Shown here piece after piece: positions 56,641 through 64,000 of a stretch of DNA of 64,000 nt. Every line of letters begins with the position of its first letter. The first letter of the stretch is position 1. Origin of the DNA: Strongyloides papillosus (Eukaryota; Nematoda; Chromadorea; Rhabditida; Strongyloididae); assembly GCA_005656395.1 (NCBI GenBank), contig SRSI01000051.1, positions 62,001 to 126,000 of the forward strand, in the 5' to 3' direction. The translations under genes and the position numbers were made by a program. Below the pieces are notes generated by a model. It had not been told where the DNA came from. It made no database searches and worked only from the letters and a program-made list of their open reading frames with translations.

Positions 56641-57600
56641 ATTATATGTTATACATATTTTCAAGTATCTTAAGATTGGTATTTTATTTTTTGACGATTC
56701 TTATATATTTGATTAGAGCACATTTAAATTAACATATTTGGATATTTAAATCCTTTTTAAAAAATCATATTTACCATTTACAGCTTTTGGAAAAACATTT
56801 TTTATAAACATATGTATATCATATACTAGTAAAGTATGGCGCATAAATATGAAAATATCTTAAGATCGCTATTTTATTTTTTGACAATTTTTATATATTT
56901 GATTAGAGCACATTTTAATTAACATATCTAGATATTTAGATCCTCATTAAAAAATCATATTTACCATTTACAGCTTTTGGAAAAACATTTTTTATAAACA
57001 TATGAATATCATATACTAATAAAGTATGGAGCATAAAAATAAAAATATCTTAAGATCGCTATTTTATTTTTTGACAATTCTTATATATATGATTAGATCA
57101 CATTTTAATTAACATATCTAGATATTTAGATCCTCATTAAAAAATCATATTTACCATTTACAGCTTTTGGAAAAACATTTTTTATAAACATATGTATATC
57201 ATATACTAGTAAAGTGTGACGCATAAATATGAAAATATCTTAAAATCGCTATTTTATTTTTTAATAATTTTTGTATAAATGATAAGATCTCATTTAAATT
57301 AACATATTTGGATATTTATATCTTTATAAAAAAAATCATATTTACCATTTACAGCTTTTGGAAAAACATTTTTTATAAACATATGTATATCATATACTAG
57401 TAGAGTGTGGAACATAAAAATGAAAATATCTTAAGATCGCTATTTTATTTTTTAATAATTTTTGTTTATATGATAAGATCACACTTAAATTAACATATTT
57501 GGATACTTAGATTCTTTTTAAAAAATTATATCTACCATCTATGGTTTTTGAAAAAACACTTTCATACATTTATATATATAACATTTTAATAATGTATGAT
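56640..57600. repeat. ~190-bp tandem repeat, about five units
   Basis: The block TTTACCATTTACAGCTTTTG occurs near 56771, 56961, 57151 and 57341, with a weaker copy near 57531, so the period is 190-191 bp. Each unit also has TATCTTAAGATCGCTATTTT and ATATCATATACTA blocks. The edge unit is the most diverged, as is usual in satellites. Between 57600 and 57969 nothing else is supported. Confidence 0.85.
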
Positions 57601-57969
57601 TCATAAGTATGAAAATATATTAAGAACGGTACATTAATTTTAACAATTTTTAATAATTTATTATTTCAGTATGCTAATTATAAAATAATTATTTATCAAA
57701 TTAACTGTATATACAAAAAATGATAAATGTATTTTTGTGAAATTTTGTATATTCAAAAAATTAGTTTTACATAACAGCTCTCGTGAGAGAAGGATTTGAT
57801 TTTTTGTGATAAATGTGTTGGTTTTTACATTTAACTTAACATAACAATATCAAAACGCTATGACAACAGTACGAAAACAACAAACAAAATTAAATCCGAC
57901 ATCAATATGTTAAATTACATTATTTATTATTTGTATTTATATTAATTGAAATTTATTAATTCTAATATT

Positions 57970-59717
57970 TCAATCTTCAGAAATCAAACTTGTTAACGTG
58001 TCATTGAGCTCGTTGAATTCTGTATGCAATGACAAATTTTCCGAAGAACTATCCAAATGATCTGCACTAAATTCTGGTAACCTATATTCCCATGAAATAT
58101 CGATAGTTTCATCAGGTTCATTTTTATCTTTTAGAACACAAGAGTTTAAAAAATTGCTCCATAAAACTTTTTGTATTATAGTTTTGCATGGATTTACATA
58201 TGAATTACCAACGTTTAAGAGTCTTTTTATTCTACTGTTTGCTGATTCAAAACGTAGTGTACTAAATGCTGACAAATGTATATTTGGAAACATTTCAACC
58301 ATTTTTCCATAATGACAAATGTTATGATACTGAAATAATTTAAAATATTTTTATATTATTTAAAAGCAAAACTTACTTTCATAGTCATTTTAAATTTTCC
58401 ATCTGTTAATAAAAATAATGCTTCAAAGTGTTTTTCTACAATGTCTTCAATGAAATTTCTACGACTAAGTATTTTTTCGTTGTTTACTTTATTAGAAAAG
58501 AAAAAGATTAAACTTAGTGTATAGTGTATAACTTTGTAAATTAAGTGAATTTTTTCATATGTCAGTACTGATGAACATTGAGAAAATGATTCTTTTAAAA
58601 TATGGTAAAAACAAATTGTTAAATAAAATGTTTGTTGACCTTTTAAAGCAAAACGGTCTTTAGTTTCCAAGACATCTTTTCTAGAACTTAAATCAAAAAA
58701 TTCTTCCTTTAAAGCTGTGGAAAATTGACTTGATAATCTCAATTTTTGAGCAATTTTAATAATGTTTTTACGTAACGTTTCACCATTAACATTAAGTAAT
58801 TTATTATATAAATGGACACATAAAAATAAATTATATGCACATATACCTTCTAAACCAAAATAATATTATTAAAAATAATTTAAAAGTGCTACTAACCTTG
58901 TAAGTCATGAAACGTATCAAAAATCATATTATTGTTTCTTGGAAAAAAATTCTCAGGTGTTTTACGTAAAACTTCGTCTAGTGAAAGTTTTTTTGTGTAT
59001 AAATGAAACTTTTCGCCATCAATAGTACACGCTCTGCAGCAGTTTTTACTTCTATTTGAAAAACTTTTTTTAAACCAAATGCTGATTGAATCATTAGATT
59101 ATCAGCAATGAAAAAAATTGGATTCAATTTTTTAACTGTATTGTTATGTGTGAATGTAATTGTGTTAAATTCTTCCATAACATGTCTTAAGATGTCTTGA
59201 TAATTATTTTGTTTTTCAATTTTTGTTATTGATATGCCATAAGTTTTATAATGCTCCAATTTACCACTTTCTACATCACAAAATTTATATGCTAGATGAA
59301 GATATGAAATAACATTTTTACCACTTCCAGAAGCAACAATATCGTCAGCATATATGATAACAGGTAATTCATTTTTTTCGTTCCATGGCAAAAATTCAGT
59401 ATTTGATTTCAAATATTTTTCAATATCATCCTTTAAGTCTATATGATAAGCATTTTTCAAATGGGGAAACTGAATAACGGAATTGTTACAACGATTTCTC
59501 TCTTTTTTAAAATTTATCTTTAATGTTGATAATGCTAACATTTCATTTTTTGTTTCTAAAATAATTTTTTTAACGTTTATGTTTGATCAAAGTTACCTAA
59601 AAGAATATCATGTATCAAATCATTCAGATCATTAACCATTGCATCTGTATGTAAATGCTTATGTAAAAATTCATAACATTTGCTATTAACGAAAGTTGCA
59701 AATAGATCACTATTCAT
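57970..59717 (-). CDS. Four-exon gene of a multicopy insect family (HDLxEG/CRxC type), one frameshift
   Basis: Exons on the minus strand: 59717-59597, 59555-58897, 58849-58377, 58329-57970; introns of 41, 47 and 47 nt with GT/AG ends (GTAACT, GTTAGT, GTAAGT). Exon 2 has PVIIYADDIVASGSGKN, FIADNLMIQSAFG and, in a shifted frame, KNCCRACTIDG. The junction of exons 2 and 3 gives FHDLQEGICAYNL. Exon 4 has YHNICHYGKMVEMFPN and LRFESANSRIKRLL. These match in order a family of uncharacterised multicopy insect and cnidarian proteins, probably transposon-related. Exon phases close perfectly if one base was lost in the A-run near 59070, giving about 537 residues. Function unknown; divergent from the gene at 59959. 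Confidence 0.7.
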
Positions 59718-59958
59718 TGTAATTAAAATATCTAAAAGAAAAAACAGTTAATAAAAAAAGTTTATGTAAAAAGAACTCAATAACAATAAGAATGCAATTT
59801 TTTATCGATGATATAATGACAATACGTATTGACAAATTTTATTAATCGTTGATCTTTTTAAATATAAGTATATAATTCTATAATTTTAGTTGTTTTTCTT
59901 AAATAAAATAAAATTTATAAGTAAAATCTTGTGTGTTTATTATTTTATTAACTAAAAA

Positions 59959-60974
59959 ATGGTTTATAAAAATTTAAGAAAGTTCGATAAAAACGACATT
60001 AATGACAAAAGCGATCATGAATCACTCAAAGAGGCTTTAAAAGTATGTTAAAAATACAAAAATAATTAATAATTTTTTAGAATGCTGAGAAGTATAAATC
60101 ACTTTATGTTGCTCAAAATGATTTAAATATTTCTCTTGAGAGGGAAATAGAAAGTTCGGAAGTTAAAATAAAGGCTTTTGAAAAAAATGTTAAAGACCAA
60201 AAATCTCTTATCGATAAACTAAATAAAGAAATAGAAGAGCAAAATAAATTACTTGAGGAACAACGTGAGACCATTAGTTTATTGAAATCAGATATTGAAG
60301 ATAAGAACATATGTATTGACAATTTGAAATTTCAACTTTCAGAAAAAAGTGAAGAATTAAAAACTGCAGAATATTTCAAACAGCTTTCGATAGATAGAAG
60401 ATCAAAATGTTTAAAAAATGAATTAGAAGAACTAGAAAATGATGATAAAAAAATTGGTTATGACATTTTAAAATTAACGGACATTGACGAAATTAATTCT
60501 GATGTAGAAGAATTGGAGTTTTATAACTTTGAAGCTTGTGTTGAACTTCTTTTTTCTTCATCAAAAATTATTAATGATTCAGAAACATTATATTGTCAAA
60601 AATGGGTATTACACTTTTCTGAAAAAATGGCATCTTACGTTATTTGAGATGATAATAAAATTCTTACAGAAGGAGTAGTTTTACCAAAAACAGAAATTTC
60701 AGTTGAACACCATCAACTCCTTGTTTTTGATGCAATTTTTATGAAAAAAATTAAATTTAATCTTGAATCTACTATATCAATATTATCAAATAGTAATATT
60801 GAAAGAATTTATAAATCTGAATATCAAGTTTATTATAAAAAAACTCTACCATTAGCAAAATATATACATTCAAAATTAAAGGACTTTAAATTAAAAGAAT
60901 TTAATATTTTAATTCATGAAGACATCAATAAGGTATTTAATTATTGTATTGAACTTGAAGCTAAAACAAAGTAA
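59959..60974 (+). CDS. Coiled-coil protein, divergent neighbour, one in-frame stop
   Basis: Exon 1 is 59959-60042; a 38-nt intron (GTATGT...TTTTTTAG) leads to exon 2 from 60081. Residues about 35-150 form a strong heptad coiled coil (LEREIESSEVKIKAFEKN, IDKLNKEIEEQNKLLEEQ, LKSDIEDKNICIDNLKF). A TGA at 60645-60647 interrupts, but the same frame continues open to a TAA at 60972-60974 with well-formed protein sequence (GVVLPKTEISVEHHQLL), so the stop looks like a single mutation, perhaps of a Trp codon. The ATG is about 240 bp from the ATG of the gene on the other strand, so they may share a promoter and travel as one unit. I do not recognise the family. Confidence 0.6.
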
Positions 60975-61427
60975 CTTTAAAATAAGTTTAAAAGTAAAGA
61001 TATTATAATAACTATTTCAATGTTTAAATATAAGTTTTTTATATCAAAATAAACTCTTTAAATGCTATGTTAAATCACTACTTTTACCTATTTTGCAAGC
61101 TATAGTCAAAAGAATACCAATCATTTATTATAAGTAACTTTGATTAATAAAAACACTGTTGTTAAAAGTAATGATTTAACATATTAAATGTTAAATTTTC
61201 GAAGACAAGCTATCTTTTACATTTAATAAGTATTTATTGTATATAAATTATTCTTTAAAATATTTTATCATTCATATTATTGTGATTTTATTGTTTTTTA
61301 TTATCAGATAAAATATATTTTTGATCAAATATTGTTTTATTTTTCTTGTTTATATGAACTGATTGTGAAAATTTTAACATTTATATTGATTTTTGTTTTT
61401 ATAGGTAGATTTTAAAAAAATTTCATT
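60975..61427. other. Intergenic or 5' untranslated DNA
   Basis: No ORF. TTTTTATAG ending at 61405 could be a splice acceptor for a 5' untranslated exon of the next gene. Confidence 0.35.
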
Positions 61428-63695
61428 ATGGACCGTCTCATGAATTTATTTTCAACTATTCTTATTACTAGTGGACATCTTGAAAGAAGATTTTCTAGAA
61501 TTGATAATAGATGCTGGACAATGTCTGTAGAATATTTGCAAGATAGTGATAGAATAAACAATTTTTTTGCAAGAACAAAATTAGTTAACTATGTCTATTC
61601 TATTCTTTATGAACTTCACAGGGATTTTTTTCCAAGTGAATTAAGAAATGTTCGTGGAAGTATGAATGCATTTCTTGTTACAATACATGATTATCTTCAT
61701 CTCAGTGATGATTTTACATTTGATTTAAATAAATTCCAAAACATAATCAAACAAAGAAGAAAGAGATACAATACTGTTGAAATTGTTGAAAATTCTCCTG
61801 AAAATGTAAGATATTAAATTTTATTCATTAGTTTTTTTTAGTTTATTTTATTTATTGGTTTATTATAATAATCATTAATTATTTTAATTTATTGAAATTA
61901 CTATTTTTTTTAGCTTACATTACTTATTAATTTACTTATAAGATTTTTTCTATTATATTTTAGTTATTATTTTATTAAATTTCATTTATTAGTTCTTTTT
62001 TTACTCTATTTATTATTTTTATTTTATATTATTTATTAATTTTTTTCTAAATTTTAGACAATATTTAAAGCTATTTATATGTTTCCAAATCCCATTCTAG
62101 CCTGTAAGTATTTACAAAATAATAACTTGATAGAAGAAGTAAAAGAAAAGTTAAGTGTATTTTTACAAATGTTTATAAGAGAACAACATTCAGAGAAGCA
62201 AAAACAATTAAAAAGATATAGAAATTATTTTGCTTCTCCTGATATAATTGAAGAAAATATCTTGAGTATGTTGGAATCAATTATGGAAAATGTAATGTTA
62301 GGTGGAGCATTTGATGATCAATTAAAATGCCTTATGAATAAATTCTGTAATTTTGAAATTCCAAGACTTTGTCAAGTTACAATTAATTCAAATGGTATTT
62401 TTTTTATTGATATGTATGTTTTATATTCAACTTTGTTTATTCTTTCGATGCATTCTATTTTAGAATGTTTCTTTGAAAACTACCACCACCCTTTGGTCCA
62501 TAATTTGGCAAAGTTTTGACCAATAATTTTTAGATGAAGCTTCCTTTTTATTCACAATATGTACCTTTTATTGAGTTGTAGACCAAAAAATTCTATTTTC
62601 TTTTACAAGAGTTATTTTAAAGACATTTATACATAAAAAAGTGACCAAAAAATGGTTTTTTTGAAAGTAACATGGTCCATTATTTTTAAGATCCCTTTTT
62701 TCCCCCAGTAAGTTTAAAATACACCTTATGAATATAAAATCATACAAGTTGACTAAGTTCGAAGAAAGTTATGTCAACCAGAAAATAAATTTTTATTAAA
62801 AAATGGAAATTTGGCAATAATGATCATAACTTTCTACGTTGCTAACTAAGAAAAATTTGTGTTAGTTTTATTTTTTAAGTTAGACTTAGATCTATATACA
62901 AAACTTTGCTTTTTGTATCCATTGAGTTTATATGAATTTACAACAATACAACTCTTTAACTTACAAAATAAAATGGTCATCACTCATTGCCACATAACTA
63001 CTTATCTAATTATTAATAGATTTTTGCATTAGTTAATAAACTCCCACACCATTCTAAAATTACACCTTTGAATGAAATAAAAAACACTTTGATTCATTAG
63101 TTTTTTAAAGAAAGTTAATGGACTAACAAAACCATATAGAAATAAACTTTAAAAAGAGTATTTTTTTTAAGGATAACTTGGCCAATAATGTCCAAAAAAA
63201 TTGAAATTAATTCGGGTTCCTTAGTTGGAAAAACACTTTTTTGGCTATTTGCTTATAAAAATCGGTTGAATTCAAAAGAGTTATTGCGAAGACAAAGATT
63301 TTTTCTTGTTTTAAATTGATATAAAATTTATTTTATTTAGTGGGCTTGATAGAGAATATGCTTTTTATATTGGAACTGCTGAAATCTACAAGGATAAAGT
63401 TTTAAAGAATGTAGTAATTTATTTTTTAAAATTTAACATACTCTTCAGGCACATGAAGATTCAGAAGCCTTTTACTTATTTATATCAAACAGTATGCTTA
63501 TGTATGAACCAAAGGGCACTAGCAAAGAAAAATAGAGAAACTATTGGAATTGCAGTAAAAAATTTTTGCAGAGAGATGAATGGAGAGGATCTTTTACCAG
63601 AAGTTGAAGACAACGATGTTATAATGGTAGAACAGATTGATCAATTAACACCTGAAGAGCATCAAATTATTGATACATTCGAAAGAAATTTATAA
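61428..63695 (+). CDS. Three-exon gene of unknown function
   Basis: Exons 61428-61805, 62058-62413 and 63449-63695. Donors are GTAAGA (61806) and GTATGT (62414); acceptors AATTTTAG (62057) and CTCTTCAG (63448). Exon phases (0 and 2) agree, giving about 326 residues. Exon 1 has MDRLMNLFSTILI and a basic end (IKQRRKRYN); exon 2 is helical and charged (EEVKEKLSVFLQMFIREQ) and has LGGAFDDQLKCLMNKFC; exon 3 ends acidic (LLPEVEDNDVIMVEQIDQ, TPEEHQIIDTFE). No domain that I recognise. The second intron (1035 bp) is filled with the ~525-bp satellite. It may be a host gene or a third member of the unit at 57970-60974. Confidence 0.65.
62465..63310 (-). repeat. ~525-bp satellite inside an intron, about 1.6 units
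   Basis: Inverted relative to 46000-47390. Landmarks such as ATAACTCT...GAAC and GGTCCATAATTTGGC appear as reverse complements of those in the array. It ends before the acceptor of the last exon of the gene at 61428-63695. Confidence 0.65.
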
Positions 63696-64000
63696 TTTAA
63701 TGTTTCTATATAAAAATTTATAGCTTTTAAAAAAATTTTATTTAAGTAGTAATTTAAAAAAAAATTATATTATAAGAAACTAAAAATAATTTTAGGTTTA
63801 AAAAAATATAATTTTATATGAAAATGCATTCTAAACCTAATAATATTATTACCATTATTTGGTTAAAGCATTTTTTTATTTATTATAATTAATTATTTTT
63901 ACATCCATTAAAGCTTTTTTTATCATCAAATCTATTTTAATATTTTATTAAGTTTGACAAGAATATTTATTGTGAACCCTAGACTTCAATTGAATAATCA
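63696..64000. other. Gene-free end of the window
   Basis: AT-rich DNA after the preceding gene; nothing else supported. Confidence 0.45.

Noticed and set aside
1..64000. tRNA, rRNA and CRISPR arrays
   Set aside because: No T-loop or A/B-box pattern, conserved rRNA block or spaced short repeat array was seen by eye; a covariance-model search was not possible.

Overview
The window is very AT-rich eukaryotic DNA from an arthropod, most likely an insect. The only clear conserved host gene is a TRPV-type ion channel of the insect chordotonal-organ group (9606-12252), closest in my reading to Inactive. Confirmed introns are mostly short (about 38-60 nt). The rest is dominated by transposable elements of insect type: piggyBac, Tc1/mariner, Ty3/gypsy LTR elements, a Helitron and many TA-flanked inverted-repeat elements. 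A parasitoid wasp or similar small-genome insect is only a guess; nothing here fixes the order.

Layout. 1-4 kb: an arm of a CAGGGTGGCCC-ended element inserted in a ~525-bp satellite, then a decayed piggyBac copy. 4.9-5.9 kb: a TA-flanked inverted-repeat element. 7.4-8.1 kb: a probable two-exon small secreted protein. 9.6-12.3 kb: the TRPV gene, with two single-base frame breaks. 14.06-25.2 kb: a nest in which an inverted-repeat element is split by a Ty3/gypsy element (14591-24434). That element is itself split by an 839-bp element in front of reverse transcriptase and by a 3.6-kb element inside integrase; the latter carries a decayed DEAD-box helicase piece and a Helitron-type 3' end.

25.5-36.0 kb: a young, structurally complete LTR retroelement on the minus strand (ATAT target duplication, tRNA-Gln primer site, polypurine tract, near-identical LTRs). 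It has one intact 2213-codon ORF. Between Gag and protease lies a signal peptide, a Cys-containing N-glycosylatable ectodomain, a polybasic site, a long coiled coil and a transmembrane segment. Its 3' region carries, on the opposite strand, a textbook TATA/initiator promoter, a probable intron and a 68-codon membrane protein. This is the most interesting object in the window.

36-46 kb: a duplicated segment encoding a small secreted Arg-rich protein (one copy intact, one broken by a frameshift and a solo LTR). Between the copies lie a broken LTR element (37750-43017, AGATA target duplication), itself hit by an ORF-bearing inverted-repeat element and a solo LTR, and a Tc1-like element. 46-47.4 kb: the ~525-bp satellite. 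48.2-54.6 kb: a Helitron with an N-terminal cysteine-protease-like module, broken by four in-frame stops and one frameshift. 54.6-55.5 kb: the end of a mariner-type transposase followed by the CAGGGTGGCCC arm, which identifies that repeat family. 56.6-57.6 kb: a ~190-bp tandem repeat. 57.9-61.0 kb: a divergent pair, one spliced gene of a multicopy insect family (HDLxEG / CRxC / FExxxxxxK signatures) and one coiled-coil gene. 61.4-63.7 kb: a three-exon gene of unknown function whose last intron holds the satellite.

Most ORFs are mobile-element genes. The TRPV channel and the two small secreted proteins are the likely host genes; the genes at 57.9-63.7 kb could be either.
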